A program made the position numbers and the translations under genes. Below the pieces are notes generated by a model. That model made no database searches, was not told the origin of the DNA, and worked only from the letters and a program-made list of their open reading frames with translations. Shown here piece after piece: positions 8,185-16,531 of a stretch of 64,000 nucleotides of DNA (its first letter is position 1; every line of letters starts with the position of its first letter). Origin of the DNA: Amycolatopsis mongoliensis (GTDB lineage: Bacteria > Actinomycetota > Actinomycetes > Mycobacteriales > Pseudonocardiaceae); contig NZ_CP127295.1 of assembly GCF_030285665.1 (NCBI RefSeq), forward strand, positions 4,774,001-4,838,000, read 5' to 3'.

Positions 8185-9684
8185 ATGACGATGGTGTCAG
8201 TCGAGATTCCGCCGGCGGTGCGTCCCTTCCTGGAGAACGCGGCCGCGAGCATCGTCATCGGTGCCGAGAAGACGACGGCGGCCGGAGGGGGCACGATCCC
8301 GACCACGGACCCCGCCACGGGCGCACTGCTGGCCAACATCGCGGCCGGCGGCAAGACGGACGTGGACCGCGCCGTCGAGGCCGCGCACAAAGCCTTCGCC
8401 GGTTGGCGGCGCCTCAGCCCGGCTGCGCGCGGCCGCGTGCTGCTGGACGTCGCCGACGCGATCGACGAGTACGCCGAGGAGCTGGCCACCCTCGAGACGC
8501 TGGACAACGGGAAGCCGCTCACCGAGTCGACCTACCTCGACGTCAGCCTCTCCGCGCAGATCTGGCGGTACTTCGGCGGGTGGACCACGAAGCTCGGCGG
8601 TCAGACACTGCCGGTGTCGCCCGCGGTGGGCGAGGCCCTGGTCTACACCCAGCGTGAGCCGCTCGGCGTGGTCGGCGCGATCGTGCCGTGGAACTTCCCG
8701 TTGATGATCGCGTCGTGGAAGGTGGCACCGGCGCTCGCCGCGGGGAACACCGCGGTGCTCAAGCCTTCCGAGTTCACGTCGTTGAGCGCACTGCGGCTGA
8801 CCGAGGTCGCACTCGAAGCGGGGCTGCCTCCGGGCGTGCTGAACTTGGTGACGGGTCTGGGACCGGAAGCCGGCCAGGCCCTCATCGACCACCCGGGCGT
8901 CGCGAAGATCTCGTTCACCGGGTCGACCGAGACCGGGCGGCGGATCGTGACCGCCAGCGCCGGGAGCCTGAAGAAGCTCACGCTCGAGCTGGGCGGGAAG
9001 TCCGCGAACATCGTCTTCCCGGACGCCGATGTCGAGGCGGCGGCGCAGGGTGCCCTCAACGCCATCTTCCTGAACCAGGGTCAGGTGTGCTGTGCGGGCT
9101 CGAGGTTGTTCGTCCACCGCGACATCCACGACGAGGTCGTGGCCGCCCTCGCCGCGGAGGCGCGGGGAATCCAGCTGGGCCACGGCCTGGACGACGACAC
9201 CCAGATGGGTCCGTTGATCTCGGCGCGGCAGCTGGATCGGGTGGAAGGCTTCGTCGGCGCGGGTGTCCGCGACGGCGCGACTCTGGTGTGCGGCGGCGAA
9301 CGGCCCGGAGGCGCGCTGGCCGGTGGGCACTTCCTCGAGCCGACGATCTTCACCGACGTGCGGGACGAGATGTCCATCGCCGCTGACGAGATCTTCGGCC
9401 CGGTGCTCTCGGTCCTGAAGTTCGACGACGAGGACGAGGCGGTGCGCCGCGCCAACTCCAGCGTCTACGGACTCGCCGCGGGCGTGTGGACCAACGACCT
9501 GAAGCGAGCTCACCGCGTCGCGCGTGATCTGGAGGCGGGCACGGTCTGGGTGAACATGTACAACATGATCGACCCGGCGGCTCCCTTCGGTGGCTACAAG
9601 TCCTCGGGCTACGGCCGTGACCTCGGCGAGGAGTCGCTGCTGGGGTACACGCAGATGAAGTCGGTCTGGATCGGGATGGACTGA
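8185..9684 (+). CDS. NAD(P)-dependent aldehyde dehydrogenase
   Basis: A 499-residue aldehyde dehydrogenase of full family length. It shows the oxyanion Asn region (VPWNFPL), the GSTETGRRI cofactor loop, the general base in ELGGKS, the catalytic Cys302 (NQGQVCCAGSR, aligned to the middle Cys of classical enzymes) and the EIFGPVLSV motif. It oxidises an aldehyde to the carboxylic acid in the cytoplasm. Between the alcohol dehydrogenase upstream and the acyl-CoA ligase downstream it is the natural middle step. The ATG has AAAGG about 9 nt before it. Substrate chain length cannot be read from the sequence. Confidence 0.9.
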   Translation: MTMVSVEIPPAVRPFLENAAASIVIGAEKTTAAGGGTIPTTDPATGALLANIAAGGKTDVDRAVEAAHKAFAGWRRLSPAARGRVLLDVADAIDEYAEELATLETLDNGKPLTESTYLDVSLSAQIWRYFGGWTTKLGGQTLPVSPAVGEALVYTQREPLGVVGAIVPWNFPLMIASWKVAPALAAGNTAVLKPSEFTSLSALRLTEVALEAGLPPGVLNLVTGLGPEAGQALIDHPGVAKISFTGSTETGRRIVTASAGSLKKLTLELGGKSANIVFPDADVEAAAQGALNAIFLNQGQVCCAGSRLFVHRDIHDEVVAALAAEARGIQLGHGLDDDTQMGPLISARQLDRVEGFVGAGVRDGATLVCGGERPGGALAGGHFLEPTIFTDVRDEMSIAADEIFGPVLSVLKFDDEDEAVRRANSSVYGLAAGVWTNDLKRAHRVARDLEAGTVWVNMYNMIDPAAPFGGYKSSGYGRDLGEESLLGYTQMKSVWIGMD

Positions 9685-9742
9685 AACCGCCGTCCGTCCA
9701 CATTCCACAGTTTTCCGCAAGAAACTCAGCGAGGAGTGCAAA

Positions 9743-10150
9743 ATGGGTGCGTTCAAGGACGACTCCGAGGTCTACAAGTACATCGGCGGTGTCTTCGAGA
9801 ACGGTCTGGCCGACCCGGAGGTGGGGCCGAAGCTGAAGGGCTCCGGCGTCGTCCTCCAGATCACCTACACCGACCCCGACTCGGTCCTGACGGTCGACTT
9901 CCCCTCCGGTGAGGTGCACACGGGCCCGAGCGACCTGACGCCGCACGTCGAACTGTTCATGACGGCCGACACCGGCAACCGGTTCTGGCTGGGCAAGGTG
10001 AACCTGTCCGTCGCGATGGCCAAGGGGCAGGTCCGAGCGAAGGGTCCGGTCTCGAAGATCCTGAAGCTCGTGCCGGCGGCGAAGTCGCTGTTTCCCGCCT
10101 ACGAGTCGTTGCTCGAGCGTGACGGCCGTGACGACCTGCTGAAGGCGTGA
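9743..10150 (+). CDS. SCP2 sterol/lipid-carrier-like protein
   Basis: A 135-residue protein resembling the SCP-2 lipid-transfer fold as a stand-alone domain. Typical features are the alternating hydrophobic strand VVLQITYTDPDSVLTVDF, the middle VELFMTADTGNRFWLGKVN and the ending segment with AMAKGQVRAKGPVSKILK. Such proteins hold acyl chains, sterols or acyl-CoA in a hydrophobic tunnel. No signal peptide is seen, so it is cytoplasmic. It sits 58 bp after the aldehyde dehydrogenase and 52 bp before the acyl-CoA ligase, fitting a carrier for the pathway's water-insoluble substrate or product. Confidence 0.75.
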   Translation: MGAFKDDSEVYKYIGGVFENGLADPEVGPKLKGSGVVLQITYTDPDSVLTVDFPSGEVHTGPSDLTPHVELFMTADTGNRFWLGKVNLSVAMAKGQVRAKGPVSKILKLVPAAKSLFPAYESLLERDGRDDLLKA

Positions 10151-10202
10151 GCGGCGGACAGAGTTCCGATGACGACGTCGTCGGCGTGACGGAGGTCAAG
10201 TA

Positions 10203-11834
10203 ATGCGCAGCACCATGCAGGGCACGCCGCTCACGGTCGCGTCGATCCTGCGGCACGGCGCGGAGGTCCACGGCGACCGGCGGGTGATCACCGCGACGGG
10301 TGACGGGTTCCGCCGGTCGAGCTACGAGCAGGTGGGCCGGCGGTGCGGTCAGCTCGCCAACGCGTTGCGCCGCCTCGGGATCGCCGGCGACGACCGGGTG
10401 GCGACGTTCCAGTGGAACAACCAGGAGCACCTGGAGGCGTACGCCGCGGTGCCTGCCATGGGCGCGGTGCTGCACACGCTCAACATCCGGTTGTCCGCCG
10501 AGCAGATCCGCTTCATCGCCGGGCACGCCGAGGACAAGGTCGTCATCGTCGACTCGTCGCTCGTGCCGCTGCTGGCCCGCGTCCTGCCCGGGCTCGATAC
10601 GGTCAAGGTCGTGCTGGTCACCGGCGACGACGGTGACCTGGCACCGCTGGAGGGCAGCGGCAAGGCGGTGCTCCGCTACGAAGACGTCCTCGGCGCGGAG
10701 TCACCGGAGTTCGCGTGGACCGACGCGGACGAGGACGCCGGGGCAGCGATGTGCTACACCAGTGGCACGACGGGCGATCCGAAGGGTGTGGTGTACAGCC
10801 ACCGTTCGCTGTACCTGCACTCGGTGGCCGCCTGCACGGGCAACGGACTGGGCATCGCCGAGCAGGACCGGATCCTGCCGATCGTGCCGATGTTCCACGC
10901 CAACGCGTGGGGCCTGCCGTACGCGGCCTTGATGGCCGGGGCGGAACTGCTGATGCCGGACCGGTTCATGCAGGCGGCCCCGCTGGCCAGGATGGTCCAC
11001 ACGGAACGGCCCACCGTGGCCGGCGCGGTCCCGACGATCTGGAACGACGTGCTCCTGCACACGGAGAAGGACTCCGGCCTGGACTTCTCGTCGTTGAGGC
11101 TGGTCGTCTGCGGCGGGTCCGCCGTGCCGCGCGCTCTCATGGAGGCCTTCGAGAACCGGCTCGGCGTGACCATCCTGCAGGCGTGGGGCATGACCGAGAC
11201 CTCCCCGATGGCATCGGTGGCCCGCCCGGCGGTCACCGCCGGCCCAGCCGACGCGTGGCGGATGCGGGCGACGCAGGGACGCCCGGTCTGCGGTGTCGAG
11301 ATGCGGATCGTCGGCGACGACGGCACGCCTCAGCCGCGGGACGGGCAGGCCGTCGGCGAGCTGGAGGTGCGGGGGCCGTGGGTGACCGGTTCGTACTACC
11401 AGGTCGACGACGACGCGCGCTTCCACGACGGATGGCTGCGCACGGGCGACGTCGGGCACATCAGCGCCGAGGGCTTCCTGACGCTGACCGACCGGATGAA
11501 GGACGTCATCAAGTCCGGCGGTGAGTGGATCTCGTCGGTCGAGCTCGAGTCGGCCCTGGCGGGGCACCCCGACGTGTTCGAGGCGGCGGTCATCGCCGCA
11601 CCGGACGAGCGCTGGCAGGAACGTCCGCTGGCGGCCGTCGTCCTTCGCGAGGGAGCGACCGTCTCGCCGGGGGAACTCCGATCCTGGTTGTCGGACAAGC
11701 TGCCGCGGTGGTGGCTGCCCGAGCGGTGGACCTTCGTCGAGGAGATCCCCCGCACCAGCGTGGGGAAGTTCGACAAGAAGGTGCTCCGCGGGGACCACGC
11801 GGACGGCCGGTTGAAGGTGGAGACCCTCGACTGA
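10203..11834 (+). CDS. Acyl-CoA synthetase (AMP-binding ligase)
   Basis: A 543-residue ANL-superfamily ligase. The P-loop is TSGTTGDPKGV, followed by the FHANAWGLPY core motif, the adenylate-binding AWGMTETSP, the hinge GWLRTGDVGHI and DRMKDVIKSGGEWIS, and the C-terminal catalytic Lys in RTSVGKFDKK. The length and motif spacing match long- or medium-chain fatty acid CoA ligases. It would activate the acid made by the neighbouring aldehyde dehydrogenase for beta-oxidation. A GGAG about 10 nt before ATG 10203 supports the start. The substrate is not fixed by sequence. Confidence 0.88.
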   Translation: MRSTMQGTPLTVASILRHGAEVHGDRRVITATGDGFRRSSYEQVGRRCGQLANALRRLGIAGDDRVATFQWNNQEHLEAYAAVPAMGAVLHTLNIRLSAEQIRFIAGHAEDKVVIVDSSLVPLLARVLPGLDTVKVVLVTGDDGDLAPLEGSGKAVLRYEDVLGAESPEFAWTDADEDAGAAMCYTSGTTGDPKGVVYSHRSLYLHSVAACTGNGLGIAEQDRILPIVPMFHANAWGLPYAALMAGAELLMPDRFMQAAPLARMVHTERPTVAGAVPTIWNDVLLHTEKDSGLDFSSLRLVVCGGSAVPRALMEAFENRLGVTILQAWGMTETSPMASVARPAVTAGPADAWRMRATQGRPVCGVEMRIVGDDGTPQPRDGQAVGELEVRGPWVTGSYYQVDDDARFHDGWLRTGDVGHISAEGFLTLTDRMKDVIKSGGEWISSVELESALAGHPDVFEAAVIAAPDERWQERPLAAVVLREGATVSPGELRSWLSDKLPRWWLPERWTFVEEIPRTSVGKFDKKVLRGDHADGRLKVETLD

Positions 11835-11885
11835 CCTTCTGCGCCATGAAGTTCGCGGTGTAGCCGGCTGTGAGGAGGTGAACGC

Positions 11886-12827
11886 ATGGAGAGTGCCCCC
11901 GGCGCCTCGAAGATCGAATTCGACGGCGTGACGACGGTTCTCGGCGACGAACCGGTGCTGCACCGGCTTCGGCTGTCGGTGCCGGACGGGCAGGTCACGG
12001 TGATCCTCGGACAGTCGGGGTGCGGCAAGACGACTCTCCTGCGTCACCTCGTGGGCCTGCTGCCGCCGACGGGCGGCAGCGTCCGGCTGGACGGACGTGA
12101 CGTCTGGTCGCTGACCTCGGCCGAGCTCGTCAGCGCTCGTGGCGGGATCGCGGCCGTCCTCGGCGGGTCACACCCGTTCGACAGCTGGCTGTTCTCTTCG
12201 ATGAACGTCTACGAGAACGTCGCTTGTGTCCTGCGTCGTGCCGGTGCGACGGACGATGAGGTGCACGCGACCACCGCGCCGTTGATGCAGGAATTCGGCC
12301 TGGCGGCCTTCGCGGGTTCCTTCCCCGAGGAGATCCCCGCGCACGCGAGGCGCAGGGTGCTCCTCGCGCAGGCGTTGGTGTCCGGCATGCCGCTGATCGT
12401 CCTCGACGACGTCGACACCGCGTTCGATTCCCGCTACACGGGCGCCATCGTCAGGGCGATCAAGTCGGTCAACGAGAAGGCGCGGGCCACGGTACTGATC
12501 ACGACGCACGACCTGGACTTCGCGCGGGAAGTGGCTCACGAGGTCGCCGTGCTGTGGAACGGCAAGATCGTCTCCCACGGGCCGCCGGACGTCCTCCTGC
12601 GCGGCGTGCGGACCGGCGAAGAGTTCGGCAGGCGGTTCTTCCGGAGTGACCTCGCCGGGCCGCTGTGCAGGGACGTCGTCGAAGGCGGCTTGCGAGGCGG
12701 CGAGCCGGCGAGGCGGTTCTTCGCGATCGATCCCGACCTGCCGGTGTGGTGCGTGGTCGCGCTCCTGCTGCTGGTGATCGTCTTCGTGTTCTGGTCCAGC
12801 GCGGGCACCGTCTTCGGCGGGTCGTGA
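11886..12827 (+). CDS. Degenerate ABC ATPase with C-terminal membrane anchor
   Basis: A 313-residue ABC-type ATPase. Walker A is intact (GQSGCGKTT) and the H-loop is present (TTHD). The signature LSGGQ is replaced by a segment around EEIPAHARRR, the Q-loop region is unusual, and Walker B reads LIVLDDVDTAFD, with Asp where the catalytic Glu should be. Residues about 288-306 form a hydrophobic helix near the C-terminus, which ATPase subunits normally lack. No permease gene is adjacent. The nearest resemblance is to MlaF/Mkl-type ATPases for lipid import (my judgement). It may be an ATP-binding regulator rather than a transporter engine. GAGGAGGTG just before ATG 11886 is a strong ribosome site. 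The next gene starts 2 nt after its stop. Confidence 0.75.
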   Translation: MESAPGASKIEFDGVTTVLGDEPVLHRLRLSVPDGQVTVILGQSGCGKTTLLRHLVGLLPPTGGSVRLDGRDVWSLTSAELVSARGGIAAVLGGSHPFDSWLFSSMNVYENVACVLRRAGATDDEVHATTAPLMQEFGLAAFAGSFPEEIPAHARRRVLLAQALVSGMPLIVLDDVDTAFDSRYTGAIVRAIKSVNEKARATVLITTHDLDFAREVAHEVAVLWNGKIVSHGPPDVLLRGVRTGEEFGRRFFRSDLAGPLCRDVVEGGLRGGEPARRFFAIDPDLPVWCVVALLLLVIVFVFWSSAGTVFGGS

Positions 12828-12829
12828 CG

Positions 12830-13141
12830 ATGGGTGATCCGTACCTGCGGTGCGTCCGCACGGCCGAGCTGGCGGCCTTGGCCCATGCGATCAGGATCGT
12901 CGACGACCACGGCGATCTCAACCACCGCTACCAGGCACTGATCGACGACTCGCAGGTCGTGCTGGAGGGCAACCGGATCCGGTTGACCCAGGCACGGGGC
13001 CTGGCCAAACGGCTGGTCGTCCTGGCCAAGGCGGCGGGAAACGCAATGCGAGCCCAGCTGACGAGAACCGAACGAGACGTGCTGGACGCGGGCCTTGCCC
13101 AGGCGGACGGGCTCATCCGGACCGCCGATTCCGGCGCGTAG
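12830..13141 (+). CDS. Conserved-looking hypothetical protein, 103 aa
   Basis: Not recognised. The ATG at 12830 lies 2 nt after the stop of the ABC-like gene, so translation is probably coupled. The product is helical and rich in Leu, Ala, Arg and Asp, without signal peptide or membrane segment. The last third (AKAAGNAMRAQLTRTERDV) looks like an amphipathic helix. GC-rich third positions support coding. Its position between the membrane-anchored ATPase and the mft genes suggests a shared role. Confidence 0.6.
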   Translation: MGDPYLRCVRTAELAALAHAIRIVDDHGDLNHRYQALIDDSQVVLEGNRIRLTQARGLAKRLVVLAKAAGNAMRAQLTRTERDVLDAGLAQADGLIRTADSGA

Positions 13142-13182
13142 TGGCGAAGGGCCGGGATCGGCCGGAGTGTCGAGGAGTGGAA

Positions 13183-13419
13183 ATGACGAATACCGAATGC
13201 CGGTGCCGGTGCGCTCCCGCGGGGCACCAGGCGAGCAACTGCGCGGGTCTGGCGCGCCCGGGCAAGTTCGTGCCGTTGGCCGGCGCGCAGCCGTCGGCCC
13301 GCGTTCCCGCCTGTGGCCCGTGCCACCGGGCGACGGTGACCGCCGCGGTCGGCTTCGTTCCGGTCCCCGCCCGGGGCCGGATGGTCGCGCGGCTGGGAAT
13401 CCGGTCCGGCACCGCGTAG
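13183..13419 (+). CDS. Small cysteine-rich protein upstream of mftA
   Basis: A 78-residue product starting at ATG 13183, which has GAGGAG at 13172-13177, 5 nt upstream. Cysteines are at 6, 8, 10, 20, 44 and 47, as CRCRC near the N-terminus and CGPCH in the middle, with His15 and His48 nearby. This spacing suggests a metal site, for example zinc, or redox cysteines. I do not recognise the family. It ends 48 bp before mftA and points the same way. It could serve mycofactocin biosynthesis, be a regulator, or be unrelated. The good ribosome site and high third-position GC argue that it is real. Confidence 0.6.
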   Translation: MTNTECRCRCAPAGHQASNCAGLARPGKFVPLAGAQPSARVPACGPCHRATVTAAVGFVPVPARGRMVARLGIRSGTA

Positions 13420-13467
13420 CGCCGGCCCGTAGCCGATGTCCGAATCCCCAGTATCGAAGGAGTCATG

Positions 13468-13575
13468 ATGGATGAGAACACCGTGGGGCAGGCCACCCTC
13501 GCCGAGGATGTCGTGGTGGCCGAAGACCTGCTGGTCGAGGAGGTTTCGATCGACGGGATGTGCGGTGTCTACTGA
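13468..13575 (+). CDS. mftA: Mycofactocin precursor peptide MftA
   Basis: A 35-residue precursor peptide. The acidic leader ends in the conserved core IDGMCGVY; MftC decarboxylates and crosslinks the final Val-Tyr to form the mycofactocin core. Two start codons are adjacent (13465 and 13468). I chose 13468 because AAGGAG at 13457-13462 is then 5 nt away rather than 2. The gene overlaps mftB by 11 bp. It is followed by the maturase genes in the same direction. Confidence 0.95.
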   Translation: MDENTVGQATLAEDVVVAEDLLVEEVSIDGMCGVY

Positions 13576-13852
13576 CACCGGCACCTTCGATCTGGACACG
13601 GCGTGGCGGTTGGACGACCGGGTGTCGATCCGGCCCGAGCGGTTCGGGGCGCTGCTGTACCACTTCGGCACGCGTCGCCTGTCGTTCCTGAAGAACCCGG
13701 CGCTGCTGACCGTCGTCCGGTCCCTGGCCGACCACCCCAGCGCCCGCGCCGCCTGCGCGGGCGCCGGGGTGGGCCGGCCCGAGCTGCCGCGTTACCGCGC
13801 CGCGCTGGCCGCACTGGCCGAGTCGCGGATGATCCAGCCGAGGAGTCTCTGA
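13565..13852 (+). CDS. mftB: Mycofactocin chaperone MftB
   Basis: A 95-residue RiPP recognition-element protein (PqqD-like) that binds MftA and presents it to MftC. The segment SIRPERFGALLYHFGTRRLS is characteristic, followed by FLKNPALLTVVRSL and a C-terminal helix. The start is GTG 13565, inside the end of mftA, giving an 11-bp overlap and translational coupling. Its stop overlaps the mftC start by 1 bp. Length is as expected. Confidence 0.93.
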   Translation: MSTDTGTFDLDTAWRLDDRVSIRPERFGALLYHFGTRRLSFLKNPALLTVVRSLADHPSARAACAGAGVGRPELPRYRAALAALAESRMIQPRSL

Positions 13853-15024
13853 TGTCCCTTGTGGACGAATTCCAGTACGGGCTCGACGCGCCCATCTGCC
13901 TCACCTGGGAACTGACCTACGCCTGCAACCTTTCCTGCGTGCACTGCCTGTCCTCCTCCGGACGGCGGGACCCGCGCGAGCTCAGCACCGCCGAGTGCAA
14001 GGCGCTGATCGACGAGTTCGAGCGCATGCAGGTCTTCTACGTCAACATCGGCGGCGGCGAACCCACCGTCCGCCCCGACTTCTGGGAGCTCGTCGACTAC
14101 GCCACCGAGCACCACGTCGGGGTCAAGTTCTCCACCAACGGCATCAAGATCACCCCCCACGTGGCGCGGCGCCTGGCCGGCAGCGACTACGTCGACGTCC
14201 AGATCTCCCTCGACGGCGCCACCGCCGAGGTCAACGACCACGTCCGCGGCCCCGGCTCCTACGCCACCGCGATCCGCGCGATGGGCAACCTCGCCGACGC
14301 CGGCTTCGAGAACTTCAAGATCTCCGTGGTGATGACCCGCCACAACGTCGGCCAGCTCGACGCGTTCCAGGCCATCGCCGACCGCTACGGCGCCCAGCTG
14401 CGGATCACCCGCCTGCGCCCGTCCGGCCGCGGCGCCGACACCTGGGACGAGCTGCACCCCACCGCCGCCCAGCAGCGCGAACTCTACGACTGGCTGGTCG
14501 CCCACGGCGAGAACGTGCTGACCGGCGACTCGTTCTTCCACCTCGCCGGCTACGGCGACGGCGGGCTGCCCGGGCTGAACCTGTGCGGCGCCGGGCGGGT
14601 GGTGTGCCTGGTCGACCCGGTCGGCGACGTCTACGCGTGCCCGTTCGCCATCCACGACACCTTCCTCGCCGGCAATGTCCGCGGCGGTGGCGGATTCACC
14701 AGTGTGTGGCGGGAATCCGAGCTGTTCACGTCGTTGCGGAGCCCGCAGAGCGGCGGCGCCTGCACCTCGTGTTCGGCGTTCGACGCCTGCCGCGGCGGCT
14801 GCATGGCGGCGAAGTTCTTCACCGGCCTGCCGCTGGACGGCCCGGACCCGGAGTGCGTACGCGGCCACGGCGAGCTCGCGTTGGCCGGGGTTGCGGCGGG
14901 GAGCGTCCCGAAGCCGTCGCTGGACCACTCCCACCGGCGGCGCCCGATCCCGGTCACCATCGGGATGCGCCGCCCGCCGGAGCGGGCCTGCGACGAGAAC
15001 CCCCTCGCCGGATTCCGGCGCTGA
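13852..15024 (+). CDS. mftC: Mycofactocin radical SAM maturase MftC
   Basis: A 390-residue radical SAM enzyme with a SPASM domain. The SAM cluster motif is CNLSCVHC (Cys25, Cys29, Cys32). GGGEPTVRPDF and a STNG segment follow. The C-terminal half carries the auxiliary-cluster cysteines, including ACPFAIHDTF, CTSCSAFDACRGGC and a late Cys. It decarboxylates the MftA C-terminal Tyr and forms a carbon-carbon bond with the neighbouring Val. The ATG shares one base with the mftB stop, and AGGAG lies just upstream. The C-terminal tail after the SPASM domain is longish and basic (HSHRRRPIPV). Confidence 0.95.
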   Translation: MSLVDEFQYGLDAPICLTWELTYACNLSCVHCLSSSGRRDPRELSTAECKALIDEFERMQVFYVNIGGGEPTVRPDFWELVDYATEHHVGVKFSTNGIKITPHVARRLAGSDYVDVQISLDGATAEVNDHVRGPGSYATAIRAMGNLADAGFENFKISVVMTRHNVGQLDAFQAIADRYGAQLRITRLRPSGRGADTWDELHPTAAQQRELYDWLVAHGENVLTGDSFFHLAGYGDGGLPGLNLCGAGRVVCLVDPVGDVYACPFAIHDTFLAGNVRGGGGFTSVWRESELFTSLRSPQSGGACTSCSAFDACRGGCMAAKFFTGLPLDGPDPECVRGHGELALAGVAAGSVPKPSLDHSHRRRPIPVTIGMRRPPERACDENPLAGFRR

Positions 15025-15026
15025 CC

Positions 15027-15749
15027 GTGCGGCTCGCGGACCTGTCCTGGCCGGACGTCGCCGAGCGCGCGGCAGCGGGCGCGGTCCTGGCCGTGCCGGT
15101 CGGCGCGACCGAGCAGCACGGCCCGCACCTGCCGCTGTCCACCGACACCGACATCGCGCTCGCGCTGTGCGACCGGCTTTCGGACGAGCGCCCGGACGTC
15201 CTGGTGGCGCCGGCCGTGGCCTTCGGCTCCAGCGGCGAACACGCCGGGTTCGCCGGGACGCTCTCGATCGGCCAGGCCGCCACCGAGCTGCTGCTGGTCG
15301 AGCTGGGCCGGTCCGCGGCGGAGACGTTCACGCGGCTGCTGTTCGTCTCCGCGCACGGCGGCAACGCCGCGCCGGTCGCCCGGGCCGTCGCCCGGTTGCG
15401 GGCGGAGTCCCGGGACGTCGAGGTGTTCCAGCCGCACTGGGACGGCGACCCGCACGCCGGACGACCGGAAACCGCACTGCAGCTGGCCTTGCGGCCGAAC
15501 GCGGTGCGGATGGACCGGGCCGTCGCGGGGGACCGCAGGCCGCTGGGCGAGGTGCTGCCGCTGCTGCTGAACGGCGGGGTGCGGGCGGTGACGGCGACCG
15601 GCGTGCTCGGCGACCCGACGCCCGCCACGGCGAGCGAAGGCGTGGCGCTGCTGGACCGCTTGGTCGTGGATCTCGCGTCCCGGGTGGCCCGCTGGTGCTC
15701 CGCCACCGGAAGCGAACTGAGCACTCCGGGCGAGGTGGTGCCGCGATGA
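15027..15749 (+). CDS. mftE: Mycofactocin peptidase MftE (creatininase family)
   Basis: A 240-residue member of the creatininase family that releases the modified Val-Tyr dipeptide from MftA. Metal-binding segments are GATEQHGPHLPLSTDTDIA, SSGEHAGFAGT and SAHGGN. It starts at GTG 15027, 2 nt after the mftC stop, and its stop overlaps the next start by 4 bp (ATGA). Length and motifs match the family. Confidence 0.92.
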   Translation: MRLADLSWPDVAERAAAGAVLAVPVGATEQHGPHLPLSTDTDIALALCDRLSDERPDVLVAPAVAFGSSGEHAGFAGTLSIGQAATELLLVELGRSAAETFTRLLFVSAHGGNAAPVARAVARLRAESRDVEVFQPHWDGDPHAGRPETALQLALRPNAVRMDRAVAGDRRPLGEVLPLLLNGGVRAVTATGVLGDPTPATASEGVALLDRLVVDLASRVARWCSATGSELSTPGEVVPR

Positions 15750-16531
15750 CCGCGCGAACCGCCCTCGTCACCGGTGCGGCCCGGGGGATCGGCGCCGCGA
15801 CCGTGCTGGACCTGGCCCGACGGGGCTACCCGATTCTCGCGGTCGACGTTGCAACCGACGACCCGGCGCTGCCGTATCCGATGGGAAGCGGGGCCGAGCT
15901 GTCCGCCGTCGTCGAGCAGGCAGGCGGGAACGTCGAGCCCTTCGTCGCCGACGTCCGGGATCCCTCGGCGATGGCTGCCGCCGTCGCCGAGGCAGAACGC
16001 CGGTGGGGCGGGCTCGACGTGGCGATCGCGGCCGCGGGCGTCGTCGCCGGGGGAGTTCCGGCGTGGGAAGTTCCACTCGAACAGGAACAGGCGGTCCTGG
16101 ACGTCAACCTGAACGGCGTCGTCAACTTGGCTCGCGTCGCGGTGCCCGCGCTGCTGCGGCGGCCGCGGCCACGGTCCGGCCGGTTCCTGGCCGTCGCGTC
16201 GGCCGCCGCCACCCGCGGCCTGCCGATGCTCGCCGCCTACTGCGCCGCGAAGGCCGGGGTCGCCGGGCTGGTCCGCGCGCTCGGGGCCGAGCTGGGGGCG
16301 ACCGGGGTGACCGCCAACGCCGTCAGCCCCGGGTCCACCGACACCCCGATCCTCGCCGAAAGCGCCCGGCTCTACGCCCTGCCCGAGGCCGCCGCCTTCG
16401 CTGCCCAGCAACCGGTCCACCGGCTCCTCGACCCTGCGGAGGTCGCCGCGGTGCTGGCGTTCCTCTCCGGGCCGGACAGCAGCGCGATGACCGGCGCGGT
16501 CGTACCGGTGGACGGAGGACTGGCCCTGTGA
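15746..16531 (+). CDS. Mycofactocin-coupled SDR oxidoreductase
   Basis: A 261-residue short-chain dehydrogenase/reductase. It has TGAARGIG, the Asp of LAVDVA, the catalytic Ser in AVASAAATRG, Tyr-xxx-Lys in AAYCAAKAG and SPGSTDTP. The insertion after strand 2 (about residues 36-60) is the mark of the mycofactocin-associated SDR group, whose nicotinamide is not readily exchanged and depends on mycofactocin. It overlaps mftE and mftF by 4 bp each, so it is a true part of the operon. The alcohol or carbonyl substrate is unknown. Confidence 0.85.
   Translation: MTARTALVTGAARGIGAATVLDLARRGYPILAVDVATDDPALPYPMGSGAELSAVVEQAGGNVEPFVADVRDPSAMAAAVAEAERRWGGLDVAIAAAGVVAGGVPAWEVPLEQEQAVLDVNLNGVVNLARVAVPALLRRPRPRSGRFLAVASAAATRGLPMLAAYCAAKAGVAGLVRALGAELGATGVTANAVSPGSTDTPILAESARLYALPEAAAFAAQQPVHRLLDPAEVAAVLAFLSGPDSSAMTGAVVPVDGGLAL

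Noticed and set aside
11886..12827. Ordinary ABC importer ATPase
   Set aside because: Signature motif and Walker B Glu are missing and no permease is adjacent; reported instead as degenerate.
13472..13852. Longer MftB beginning inside mftA
   Set aside because: The extra N-terminal residues are an out-of-frame reading of mftA; GTG 13565 gives the usual length.
14675..16531. SDR start far upstream of 15746
   Set aside because: The upstream codons lie over mftC and mftE in another frame; ATG 15746 gives the standard N-terminus and a 4-bp overlap.
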